64,000 nucleotides of DNA from Chloroflexi bacterium UBA6077 (lineage in GTDB: Bacteria; Chloroflexota; UBA6077). Made by a program: the position numbers and the translations under genes. Under the pieces are notes generated by a model that did no database searches, was not told the origin of the DNA, and saw only the letters and a list, made by a program, of their open reading frames with translations. The stretch lies in the NCBI GenBank assembly GCA_002436065.1, contig DIXP01000112.1, positions 1 to 64,000 on the forward strand, read 5' to 3'. Shown in pieces: positions 8,557 to 16,794 of the stretch. Each line of letters starts with the position of its first letter. Within the stretch, counting starts at the first letter, position 1.

Positions 8557-9801
8557 ATGAAGGTACTTGTCCTCTCCGATGACTACTCACCCTACACTAA
8601 AGGCGGAGCCGATATAGCCGCCGAGAGACTCTCTTCAGAATTGGCCAGACAGGGCCATTCTGTGCGAGTCCTCACCACCGTGGATAGCAGAGACAAAGCG
8701 GTCTCCGATACCGTGCACGGTGTCGAGGTGCGGCGCATCTTCTCCAACTACCCGGCGAGGATGCGTTGCATTATGGCGGTGTACAATCCTCAGACGGTTG
8801 GTGCGGTAGCAGGGGAAATCGCCGAGTTTCGCCCAGACATCGTCCATGCCCAGAACATACATACCCACATCTCCTTCCAGGCATTGCTGAAGGCGAGGGA
8901 CGCCTCCGTGCCGGTCATCCTCACTGCCCACGATCATCAGCTGTTTTGCGCGGGCAAGTTCGACTGCGCGGACCCCGCAAGGCCCATCAAGGTCCCTGCC
9001 CTTCGCTGCGCGCGCTGCCAGCAGTTCCGTTACTTTCCCTTCCGTAACGCGTTGATGCAGCGGGCGATCCGACTGTCCGGCGCGCGGATCTACGCCGTGA
9101 GCAGCGCCTTACGGGATGACCTCATTGCGAACGGAGTCGATCCGAATTCAGTGGGCGTCATCCATAACGGCATTGACCCGGCGTCGATGCAGGTGGCCGA
9201 GGAGCATGTCGCCACCTTCGCCCAACGCCACGCTCTAGGGGGCAAAAGGGTGGTCCTCTTCGGTGGGAGGGTCAGTCACGCCAAGGGAATAGACCAGGCA
9301 GTCACTGCGTTGGGCCGGCTCCCGGCCGACTTGGACTTCACCTTCCTTGTGCTTGGGAGCAGCGAGGACTACATATCCTACATCCTGCAGCTCGGCCACC
9401 GGCTGAGCGTGGAGCATAAGACGGTGTTCCTCCCCTGGCTATCCGGCGACGACCTGAAAGCAGCCTACGCCCTGTGCCACGTTTGCCTAACGCCGTCGAT
9501 ATATCGGGAACCGTTCAACCTGATCAACATAGAGGCTATGGCCGTGCGTAAGCCGGTGATCACCACCTGCTTCGGTGGGCCAGCGGAGGTGGTGGTGGAC
9601 GGGGTCACTGGTTATGTGGTGGACCCCAGGGACACGGACCTCTTCGCTAAGAGGCTGCTGGAGCTGTTGACGGACGCGCCCCGAGCGAGGTCTATGGGCG
9701 AGGCCGGCTACCAGCGACTCCTTGAGCACTTCACAGTGAAGCGACAGGCAGAGAAGATGCTCTCCGCCTACGAGGCAGCAATCGCGGGGACTGCGCAGTG
9801 A
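8557..9801 (+). CDS. GT4 family glycosyltransferase with Cys-rich insert
   Basis: 414 aa from the ATG at 8557 (MKVLVLSDDYSPYTKGG); a TTG 21 bases upstream is less likely. The glycine turn GGADIAAERL and the E-x7-E signature EPFNLINIE mark a GT4 GT-B enzyme. An insert around residues 128-150 carries four cysteines (CAGKFDC and CARC), possibly a structural metal site. The stop overlaps the next gene's GTG (GTGA at 9798-9801). The nucleotide sugar used is unknown. Confidence 0.87.
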   Translation: MKVLVLSDDYSPYTKGGADIAAERLSSELARQGHSVRVLTTVDSRDKAVSDTVHGVEVRRIFSNYPARMRCIMAVYNPQTVGAVAGEIAEFRPDIVHAQNIHTHISFQALLKARDASVPVILTAHDHQLFCAGKFDCADPARPIKVPALRCARCQQFRYFPFRNALMQRAIRLSGARIYAVSSALRDDLIANGVDPNSVGVIHNGIDPASMQVAEEHVATFAQRHALGGKRVVLFGGRVSHAKGIDQAVTALGRLPADLDFTFLVLGSSEDYISYILQLGHRLSVEHKTVFLPWLSGDDLKAAYALCHVCLTPSIYREPFNLINIEAMAVRKPVITTCFGGPAEVVVDGVTGYVVDPRDTDLFAKRLLELLTDAPRARSMGEAGYQRLLEHFTVKRQAEKMLSAYEAAIAGTAQ

Positions 9802-11141
9802 GTGAGCGAGGGGAGGCGGCAAACAGCTTCCCTCTCCCTGAGGGAGAGGGTCAGGGTGAGGGGAAACATGGGTCGCCCCCGAACGAGCCCTCACCCCGAC
9901 CCTCTCCCACTGCGGTGGGAGAGGGAGAACGCCCCACTCATCACTCATCACTCATCACTCATCACTCGTTTCGCATCCTCCACATCATCACGTCGTTGGA
10001 CGTGGGGGGAGCGCAGAAGCACCTGCTCTCCTTGGTCAAGGGACTCAGACAGCGCGGCCACGAAGCCGACGTTGCATTTTTCAAGAACCCATCGTTGGTG
10101 GAGCAGTTCGCCAAGACGGGCGCTCGACTGTTTGACCTGTCTGCCAGGGGCACGCTGTCGCCCCTATTGATCCTACGACTGGCAAGTATCCTGGCCCAGG
10201 GAGACTACCAGGTCGTCCACACCCATCTCCTGAAGGCCGACACGTATGGAACGTTGGCAGGGGTGTTGGCCCGAACCCCGGTGCGTATCGCCTCCAAGCA
10301 CAACGACGAGCGCGCCCTTCGGAACCCAGCCGCCGCGACCATCCATGGACTCCTCTCACGACTGAACCACCGGGTGGTTGTGTTGTCTGACTACGTAGGT
10401 CAGTACGTGGCCTCCGTGGGTCGGGTGGAGCCAAGACTCATCACCCGCGTCTACTATGGTCTCCCGACCAACTCCGCAGCCTCCCCCGGGGAGGGGCTGC
10501 GGCTGAGGACCGAACTGGGGATCGCCCCCGATATCCCACTGGTGGCAACGGTAGGGAGACTGATGGAGCAGAAAGGGCTGACGTACCTGCTCCAGGCGAT
10601 GCACATACTCCAGCAACGGTTGCCGGAGGCCCGCCTGCTGATTGTGGGCGACTCCCAGGATGGACGGGACGAGTACAAGCAGCTACTGCTGCGGCAGCAC
10701 CACTCCCTCGGGCTGGAGGGCAGCGTCATCTTCACCGGCGTCCGCGACGACGTGCCGGCGGTTATGCAGGCCATCGACCTCTTCGCCATGGCCTCCCTCT
10801 GGGAGGGCTTCGGCCTGGTTTTCCTGGAGGCGATGGCCGCGGCACGACCGATCGTGGCCACCGCCGTCAGCGCGATTCCGGAGGTGGTGGAGGAGGGGGT
10901 GAGCGGCCTTCTCGTGCCCCCACGCGACCCCGAGGCACTCGCCGATGCACTGTACAGCCTGCTGAACGACCCAAACAGGGCCAGGAGGATGGGCGCCGCC
11001 GGACTTCTCAGGTTGAAGAACCGGTTCACAGAGGATAAGATGGTAGACTGCATCGAAGGGCTGTACCGCGAACTCTGCAACGTGCCGCCCGTACCTGGAC
11101 CTCACCATTCCGATCGTAGAAGCCCATCACGAACAACCTGA
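9798..11141 (+). CDS. GT4 family glycosyltransferase with repeat-encoded N-terminal extension
   Basis: 447 aa from the GTG coupled to the upstream stop. The first 56 or so residues are not glycosyltransferase. They are the translation of an inverted-repeat element (9830-9908) and a CATCACT heptad array (9939-9966), after which the canonical N-terminus RILHIITSLDVGGAQKHLL begins. The donor half has EGFGLVFLE (E-x7-E) and SAIPEVVEEGVSGLLVP. No convincing ATG lies at the normal start. Either the coupled GTG is used and the extension is translated, or translation starts at an internal GTG such as 9915. Confidence 0.82.
   Translation: MSERGEAANSFPLPEGEGQGEGKHGSPPNEPSPRPSPTAVGEGERPTHHSSLITHHSFRILHIITSLDVGGAQKHLLSLVKGLRQRGHEADVAFFKNPSLVEQFAKTGARLFDLSARGTLSPLLILRLASILAQGDYQVVHTHLLKADTYGTLAGVLARTPVRIASKHNDERALRNPAAATIHGLLSRLNHRVVVLSDYVGQYVASVGRVEPRLITRVYYGLPTNSAASPGEGLRLRTELGIAPDIPLVATVGRLMEQKGLTYLLQAMHILQQRLPEARLLIVGDSQDGRDEYKQLLLRQHHSLGLEGSVIFTGVRDDVPAVMQAIDLFAMASLWEGFGLVFLEAMAAARPIVATAVSAIPEVVEEGVSGLLVPPRDPEALADALYSLLNDPNRARRMGAAGLLRLKNRFTEDKMVDCIEGLYRELCNVPPVPGPHHSDRRSPSRTT
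9830..9908. repeat. Inverted-repeat element within a glycosyltransferase gene
   Basis: Two 21-base arms, 9842-9862 and 9888-9908, are complementary except for one G:U-type mismatch. The left end also forms its own small hairpin (CCCTCTCC / GGAGAGGG, 9830-9850). The element looks like a REP/MITE-type intergenic repeat, yet lies in the translated 5' part of the gene. A fragment with the same CCCTCTCC/GGAGAGGG arms occurs at 12120. Confidence 0.7.
9939..9966 (+). repeat. CATCACT heptad x4
   Basis: Four perfect tandem copies of CATCACT in the coding sequence of the glycosyltransferase, just before its canonical N-terminus. Three copies of the same heptad lie inside mutS2 at 30276. Confidence 0.85.
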
Positions 11142-11171
11142 GGCCAACCTGAAGTACTGGAGGAAACGCCG

Positions 11172-12110
11172 TTGCGGAGCGTGGTGACCGGCTGCGCCGG
11201 TTTCATCGGATCCCACCTATCCGAGGCTCTGATAGCTCGGGGCCACCAGGTGGTCGGCATAGACTGCTTCACGGACTACTACCCCCGAACCTTCAAGCAG
11301 GACAACTTGAGGGGACTCCTCCAATCGCCCGGCTTCACCCTGATCGAGGCCAACCTGCTGGAGTACGATCTCAGACAATTGCTGGATGGAGCGGACTACC
11401 TGTTCCACCAGGCCGCCCAGGCGGGTGTTCGCGCCAGTTGGGGCCAGAGCTTCCGCGTATACACCGACAACAACGTCCTGGCCACCCAGAGGCTGCTGGA
11501 AGCGGCCAAGGGGGTTCCGCTCAAGCGGCTGGTGTACGCCTCCTCCTCGTCGATCTATGGCGACGTCGAAACGCTTCCCGTCACCGAGGATACCCGTCCC
11601 CAGCCGGTCTCGCCCTACGGCGTGACCAAGCTCGCAGCAGAGCATCTCTGCCACCTATACTGGGTCAACCACGGCGTCCCCACGGTGTCGCTGCGCTATT
11701 TCACGGTGTACGGCCCTCGCCAGAGACCCGACATGGGCTTCCACAAGTTCATCCGATCCATCCTTTCCGGGGATGAGATCACCATCTACGGGGACGGAAA
11801 CCAGACGCGCGACTTCACCTTCATCAGCGACGCGGTTGCAGCCAACCTGGCCTGCATGGAGTCGGAAGTCTCCGGACGGGTGTTCAACGTGGGAGGGGGA
11901 AGCCGCGTCTCAGTCAACCATGTCCTGGATGTGCTGCAATCAGTCTCCGGACTGGAGGCCAGGAGAGTGCACATCGAGAACCAGAAGGGTGATGTCCGCG
12001 ACACCCACGCCGACACCTCGCGGGCAAAAGACGCCCTGGGCTTCAGGCCCACCACCTCAATCGAGGAGGGCCTCCGCAGAGAGTTCGAGTGGCTGCGAGG
12101 CTTGCTGTGA
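11172..12110 (+). CDS. NAD-dependent sugar-nucleotide epimerase/dehydratase
   Basis: 312 aa with a TTG start preceded by GGAGG. Extended short-chain dehydrogenase fold: the NAD-binding glycine motif TGCAGFIG (residues 6-13), Ser triad residues around 125-127 and the catalytic Y149-x3-K153 in YGVTK. It is closest in feel to UDP-glucose/UDP-glucuronate 4-epimerases and related decarboxylases (VYGPRQRPDMGFHKFI). It should supply an activated sugar for the cluster's glycosyltransferases. The exact reaction is not resolved by sequence alone. Confidence 0.85.
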   Translation: MRSVVTGCAGFIGSHLSEALIARGHQVVGIDCFTDYYPRTFKQDNLRGLLQSPGFTLIEANLLEYDLRQLLDGADYLFHQAAQAGVRASWGQSFRVYTDNNVLATQRLLEAAKGVPLKRLVYASSSSIYGDVETLPVTEDTRPQPVSPYGVTKLAAEHLCHLYWVNHGVPTVSLRYFTVYGPRQRPDMGFHKFIRSILSGDEITIYGDGNQTRDFTFISDAVAANLACMESEVSGRVFNVGGGSRVSVNHVLDVLQSVSGLEARRVHIENQKGDVRDTHADTSRAKDALGFRPTTSIEEGLRREFEWLRGLL

Positions 12111-12119
12111 ACTTGGTCT

Positions 12120-12140
12120 CCCTCTCCCCGCGGGAGAGGG
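12120..12140. repeat. Short hairpin repeat fragment
   Basis: CCCTCTCC, 5-base loop, GGAGAGGG in the gap between the epimerase and the next glycosyltransferase. The arms match those in the element at 9830-9908, so this is probably a degenerate copy. No T-tract follows, so a terminator role is weakly supported. Confidence 0.5.
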
Positions 12141-12192
12141 GACAGGACAGGACGCATCCCAATCCTGATTCTCTCCGGCAGGTTGGTTCAGT

Positions 12193-13362
12193 ATGAGTAC
12201 AATCATCAGGTCCAGACCCATCAGGGTCCTGGAAGTGATGGAAGCCACTATCGGCGGCACCAAGCGACACCTCCTGGCGCTGATCCGGGGCCTCGATCGC
12301 GCTCAGTTCGATGTAGAGGTCGCCGCCCCAGCGGTCCGCTCCGAGGCGTTCGACGATGTCACCTTCACCGACGAGGTACAGCAAGCGGGCATCAGGCACC
12401 ACTACATCCCCATGCGGCGAGAGATCTCCCCCGTCTCCGACCCGGCCTGTTTCCTGCAGCTTGCCGCCCTCATGGCACAGGGACGGTACGACCTGGTCCA
12501 CACGCACAGCTCCAAGGCTGGCTTCCTCGGGCGGCTCGCCGCCAAGGTAGCCCATGTGCCGGCCGTGATCCATACCCCACACGGCTTCTACTTCCTGAAT
12601 CAACAACGTGGTCCTAGGCGGAGCTTCTACCTGAACCTTGAGCGACTGGCCGGGTCGGCAACAACACGGCTCATCGCCCTGTCGCCCACGGAGTGCTCGG
12701 AGGCGGTGGACAACCGAATCATCCGGCCAGACAAAGTGGCCCTTATCGAGAACGGCATCCAGCTGCCGAAGACGTCCGGATCCGCGGCTATCGCGGCGTT
12801 ACGCTCTTCCATCGCCCCCGCTGCCCGGCACCTCGTGGGCACGGTCGCCCGTTTCACGCCCCAGAAGAGCCCCCTGGACTTCGTCAGGATGGCGGAGGCG
12901 CTGGTGCGACTCGTGCCAGGGACCGAGGTGGTCTGGTGCGGCGACGGTGAACTGCGAGCCGAGGTAGAAGGGCTGGCCCAGGAGCTAGGGATCGCCGACC
13001 GGATGCACCTTCTTGGTTACCGGACGGACGTGCTGGACGTTATGGCTTGCATGGACATCTTCGTCCTCACATCGATCTGGGAGGGGCTTCCCTACACGGT
13101 GCTAGACGCCATGGCGCTGGAGAAGCCGGTGGTGGCCACAGCCGCGGTGGGCACGCGAGACATCGTGGAGGATGGCGTAACGGGATTGTTGACTCCCGTC
13201 GGCGATCCCCAGTCCACCGCCCGAGCCGTTGCCAGCCTGCTGACAAATCCTGAGCTGGCCCAGTCGATGGGGTGCGAAGGAAAGCAGTTGCTGCTGCGCC
13301 GCTACTCTCAGGAAGCTATGGTCAAGAGGACTGGACAGCTCTATCTTGATCTAGTACCATAA
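12193..13362 (+). CDS. GT4 family glycosyltransferase
   Basis: 389 aa, ATG start. Begins RPIRVLEVMEATIGGTKRHL and has VHTHSSKAGFLGRLAA, typical of the GT4 branch that includes capsular and EPS enzymes. The nucleotide-binding signature reads EGLPYTVLD, so the usual second Glu of E-x7-E is Asp. The change is conservative and activity is probably kept. Followed 23 bases later by the priming transferase. Confidence 0.86.
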   Translation: MSTIIRSRPIRVLEVMEATIGGTKRHLLALIRGLDRAQFDVEVAAPAVRSEAFDDVTFTDEVQQAGIRHHYIPMRREISPVSDPACFLQLAALMAQGRYDLVHTHSSKAGFLGRLAAKVAHVPAVIHTPHGFYFLNQQRGPRRSFYLNLERLAGSATTRLIALSPTECSEAVDNRIIRPDKVALIENGIQLPKTSGSAAIAALRSSIAPAARHLVGTVARFTPQKSPLDFVRMAEALVRLVPGTEVVWCGDGELRAEVEGLAQELGIADRMHLLGYRTDVLDVMACMDIFVLTSIWEGLPYTVLDAMALEKPVVATAAVGTRDIVEDGVTGLLTPVGDPQSTARAVASLLTNPELAQSMGCEGKQLLLRRYSQEAMVKRTGQLYLDLVP

Positions 13363-13385
13363 CCCTCTTAGAGGAGGGTCTCTAT

Positions 13386-14798
13386 TTGAAGGGATTCAGT
13401 AGCCGCTTTATCCTCTTCCTCTTCCTGGCCGATGTCCTTGTAACGGAACTGGCGCTCTTAATCGCCGAGTACGCGCGAGATATATTCCCCTTTGGCCGAG
13501 AGAGCGCGGGCATGAGCTTCATCGATCTCCCGATCCTCGTGGCCGTCGCGCTGGTGTGGGCCTTCTTCCTTCGGCTATTTGGCGCCTATGACCCGAAACG
13601 GCTCTCGACCTTCGTCGACGAGGGGCGCTCGGTGCTGTTCGCGGTGATGGCGGGAATGGTCGTCCTCTCCTCGTTCTTCTATATGTTCAACCTCGAGTAC
13701 CGCTCGCGAATGTCCTTTGTTTACTTCCTGGCCATCGACCTGGCGCTGCTCCTCAACTTCCGGCTGATAGCCCGCTATGTGATCCGTTCGATGGTAGAGG
13801 GCGGATATAGCGTCCGGCGGGTAGTGCTGGTGGGCTTGACCAAGGTTGGCAAGGAACTGGCCTACGTCATCCGTACGCAGCCCTGGTCTGGACTCGTACT
13901 GGCAGGGTTCGTCGACGACGATCAGTCTCAGCAAAACGCGGAGATCGAGGGGCGACCTGTGCTGGGCACCACCGACAACCTCTCGAAGATCATCTGCGAC
14001 TACTCGATCGACGACGTGATCGTCGCCCTGCCGGGCAGGGAGCACGACAGGATAGCCGAGATAGTGCTGGGCCTGCAGACCTGTCCCGTGAGGGTACGAG
14101 TGGTACCCGACCTCTTCGAGATGGTGTCCGTCCGCGCCCATGTGGAGGACTTCTGGGGCGTACCGCTAATTGGGCTGCGAGACCCGGTCATCACGGGCTT
14201 CGACCGCGCCTTCAAACGCGTTTTCGACCTGCTGGCCTCCTCCATTCTGCTTGTGCTGCTGAGCCCGGCGATGCTGTTGATCGCCCTGGCCATCAGGTTG
14301 GACTCCCATGGCCCGGCCATCTTCCGCCAGGAGAGGGTGGGGGAGAATGGCAAGCCATTCTTCATGTACAAGTTCCGAACGATGCGCGATGGCGCGGACA
14401 GGATGGTATCCAAGCTAGAGGAGCAGGGGGTCTACGGCAACGGGGTCTACAAGGTGAAGGATGACCCCCGGGTCACCAGAGTAGGCCGGATACTGCGCCG
14501 CATCAGCCTGGACGAACTGCCCCAGATGATAAACGTGCTCAAGGGCGAGATGAGCCTGGTGGGTCCGCGGCCGGAGCAGCCGTGGATAGTGGATCGGTAT
14601 GAGTGCTGGCAGCGCAAGAGGCTATCGGTGATGCCGGGCATGACCGGATGGTGGCAGGTGAACGGCCGGAGCGACCGCCCGATGTACCTGAATACCGAGT
14701 ACGACCTCTACTACATACAGAACTACTCCCCAATCCTGGACCTCAAGATCCTCTGGAAGACCGTGTGGGTCGTCCTCAAGGGCAAAGGCGCGTACTAG
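13386..14798 (+). CDS. Undecaprenyl-phosphate sugar phosphotransferase (WbaP/WcaJ-like)
   Basis: 470 aa, TTG start with GAGGAGGG 8 bases before. About four or five N-terminal membrane segments (residues 5-135), then a Rossmann-like CoA-binding-type domain (about 140-255), then the bacterial sugar transferase catalytic domain (about 275-470) with KRVFDLLASS, MYKFRTM, SLDELPQ, MSLVGPRPEQP and the C-terminal YNLYYI-like segment (YDLYYIQNYS). This enzyme type moves a sugar-1-phosphate onto undecaprenyl phosphate, the priming step for the glycan built by the surrounding glycosyltransferases and exported by the flippase. Confidence 0.9.
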   Translation: MKGFSSRFILFLFLADVLVTELALLIAEYARDIFPFGRESAGMSFIDLPILVAVALVWAFFLRLFGAYDPKRLSTFVDEGRSVLFAVMAGMVVLSSFFYMFNLEYRSRMSFVYFLAIDLALLLNFRLIARYVIRSMVEGGYSVRRVVLVGLTKVGKELAYVIRTQPWSGLVLAGFVDDDQSQQNAEIEGRPVLGTTDNLSKIICDYSIDDVIVALPGREHDRIAEIVLGLQTCPVRVRVVPDLFEMVSVRAHVEDFWGVPLIGLRDPVITGFDRAFKRVFDLLASSILLVLLSPAMLLIALAIRLDSHGPAIFRQERVGENGKPFFMYKFRTMRDGADRMVSKLEEQGVYGNGVYKVKDDPRVTRVGRILRRISLDELPQMINVLKGEMSLVGPRPEQPWIVDRYECWQRKRLSVMPGMTGWWQVNGRSDRPMYLNTEYDLYYIQNYSPILDLKILWKTVWVVLKGKGAY

Positions 14799-14801
14799 CT
14801 G

Positions 14802-14843
14802 TCAGCTTTCAGCTATCAGCTTTCAGCTTTCAGCGGTCAGCGG
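14802..14843 (+). repeat. Heptad array, TCAGCNN x6
   Basis: Six consecutive 7-mers with the invariant core TCAGC, followed after 130 bases by an array of the complementary heptad (14974-15029). The two could fold against each other. Confidence 0.85.
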
Positions 14844-14973
14844 CAGCTTCAAGGGGTCGCCACAGGAGCACTCTTGCTCGATCTGGTTGTTTCTGTGGAC
14901 CGTGCCAGCGGAGTTGACGCGGGGAACCGATTCTGCTTTCATCTCCACACAAACCAGAGAGCAAGCCAGATCA

Positions 14974-15029
14974 GCTGATTGCTGACTGCTGACCGCTGAT
15001 TGCTGATTGCTGATAGCTGATTGCTGATA
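14974..15029 (+). repeat. Heptad array, GCTGANN x8 (inverted copy)
   Basis: Eight consecutive 7-mers with core GCTGA, the reverse complement of the TCAGC core at 14802-14843. It ends six bases before the AAGGAGGT ribosome site of the next gene. Confidence 0.85.
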
Positions 15030-15044
15030 GCCCAAGGAGGTCCA

Positions 15045-15806
15045 ATGGATCTGGTGGTGTTGGGGACCGGAGCGGCCTACCCTGGACCGGGCCAGGCGTC
15101 ATCGGGCTACATGGTTCGAGACGGGCGAACAGGGCTACTGATGGACTGCGGCAACGGGGTGGTTAGCAGGCTGCAGGACGCGGGGGAGATGGACAACCTG
15201 ACGGCATTGGTCTTCAGCCACATCCACGCCGACCACCTGCTGGACATCTTCCCGCTCTTCTACTCACGGGCCTACGTCAAAGGGGAGCGCCCTCCTCGCC
15301 TACCGCTCTACCTCCCACCGGGGGAGGCAGACCGCTTTGCCAGGATAGCCGAGGCGCTCCGAGTGGAGCCGCGGAAGCTGTTCGAAGAGGCCTTCGACGT
15401 CGCGGAATACGACCCTGATGCAGGACTCCGCATAGACAACCTGTGGCTCTCCTTCGCTCGCAACGAGCATCCGATCCCGACCTTCGCCATCAAAGTGGAG
15501 GGCGGAGGCGGTTCGATGGTCTATTCCTCGGACACGGGGCCGTCCCAGCCGCTGGTGGAGTTGGCAAGGGGCTGCAACCTGGCACTTTGCGAGGCTACCC
15601 TGGAGGAGGCGGACTACAACCCGGACAAACCCATCCACCTGACGCCTCGCCTCGCAGCCGAGCTGGCGAAGCAGGCCGGCGTACATAGGCTGCTGCTCAC
15701 CCACCTGTGGCCCTTCTACGACCGACAGCAGATGCTGGCAGAGGCAACCCGGGTCTTCCCTTCCAGCGAGCTAGCGGAGGAGTTGAAGAGATACCCAATC
15801 CCGTGA
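15045..15806 (+). CDS. Metallo-beta-lactamase-fold hydrolase, RNase Z-like
   Basis: 253 aa from the ATG at 15045, which has AAGGAGGT five bases upstream. Metal-binding residues are visible as H59-I-H61-A-D63-H64, H142, D163 and H220, the full di-metal set. The start MDLVVLGTGAAYPGPGQASS and the DTGPS segment resemble RNase Z/arylsulfatase-type and phosphodiesterase-type members. The length is shorter than full tRNase Z and no exosite arm is obvious, so a small-molecule or cyclic-phosphate hydrolase is more likely than tRNA processing. It sits inside the glycan cluster without an obvious pathway link. Confidence 0.8.
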   Translation: MDLVVLGTGAAYPGPGQASSGYMVRDGRTGLLMDCGNGVVSRLQDAGEMDNLTALVFSHIHADHLLDIFPLFYSRAYVKGERPPRLPLYLPPGEADRFARIAEALRVEPRKLFEEAFDVAEYDPDAGLRIDNLWLSFARNEHPIPTFAIKVEGGGGSMVYSSDTGPSQPLVELARGCNLALCEATLEEADYNPDKPIHLTPRLAAELAKQAGVHRLLLTHLWPFYDRQQMLAEATRVFPSSELAEELKRYPIP

Positions 15807-15937
15807 CGAACGACCCAGTGTTAAGGCACTAACCAGAACCGCGGAGTGCACAGAGGGCGCAGGAGGGCTAAGAGGGGCCACGTGCCACTCCACCGACCCT
15901 CCGGATTCTGTGTTGAATCACATGACTGGAGACAAAA

Positions 15938-16780
15938 GTGCGAATAGGCCAGGTAGAGATAGCGCTTCTGACAGATGGTACGGCGCTGGTCGATGGCGGG
16001 GGCATGTTCGGCGTGGTGCCGAAGATGATGTGGGAACGGGTGCTCCCCGCCGACGACCTGAACCGGATTCCCATGCGCATCAACAGTCTGCTGATCCGCG
16101 ATGGAGAGCACACCATCGTGGTAGACACCGGCTTCGGCGGCAAGATGCAGCAACGCTCAATGAAGGTAATGGGGATCACGGAGACCGGCCTGCTCCCAGA
16201 CCGACTTCGGGAGCAGGGAATCGATCCGGGCAAGGTGACGTTGGTGGTCAACTCCCACCTCCATTTCGACCACAACGGCGGCAACACACGACTCGAAGAG
16301 AGCCGTCCGGTGCCCACCTTCCCCAACGCCACATACATCGCCCAACGGGGGGAATGGGAAGCGGCCACCCACCCGAACGAGCGGACCAAGGTCAGCTACC
16401 GCCCCGATAACCTGCTCCCAATCCAGGAATCGGCTCGGCTGGAGTTGATCGAAGGCAACTCGCAGATCACCCCCCACGTCCGCACCCTGCTCACCCCTGG
16501 GCACACGCCCCACCACCAGAGCATATTGATCGAGTCCGAGGGGAAAAGGGCCCTCTATGTCGGCGACCTAGCCTGCTATGCGGTCCACTTGGAGAGGCTG
16601 CCCTGGGTGCCTGCTTACGACCTCGACCCCGTGCAGACTATCGAGACCAGGCAATGGGTCCAGCGCTGGGCGGTAGAAGAGGGTATCCTTCTCGTCTTCG
16701 CCCACGATCCCGAGATCAACATGGGTTACCTTCGATCCGAATCGGGACGATACAGGATTGACCCAGTCGAAAGCCGTTAG
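15938..16780 (+). CDS. Metallo-beta-lactamase-fold hydrolase, lactonase-like
   Basis: 280 aa, GTG start. The metal motif is H107-L-H109-F-D111-H112, followed by the histidine in TPGHTPHHQSI and the bridging aspartate in YVGDLA. This is the arrangement of the AHL-lactonase/quinolone-type branch of the superfamily. The usual name N-acyl homoserine lactonase family protein would be structural only; no quorum-sensing genes are near. It precedes a GT4 gene by 14 bases and may be cotranscribed. Confidence 0.8.
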   Translation: MRIGQVEIALLTDGTALVDGGGMFGVVPKMMWERVLPADDLNRIPMRINSLLIRDGEHTIVVDTGFGGKMQQRSMKVMGITETGLLPDRLREQGIDPGKVTLVVNSHLHFDHNGGNTRLEESRPVPTFPNATYIAQRGEWEAATHPNERTKVSYRPDNLLPIQESARLELIEGNSQITPHVRTLLTPGHTPHHQSILIESEGKRALYVGDLACYAVHLERLPWVPAYDLDPVQTIETRQWVQRWAVEEGILLVFAHDPEINMGYLRSESGRYRIDPVESR

Positions 16781-16794
16781 CTAGGCGGAGCGTC

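Noticed and set aside
10683..11108. Reverse-strand frames within GT4 genes
   Set aside because: Antisense shadows with no start signals or motifs.
14802..15029. Repeat region considered as a CRISPR array
   Set aside because: Units are 7 bases in direct tandem without spacers and no cas genes are present.
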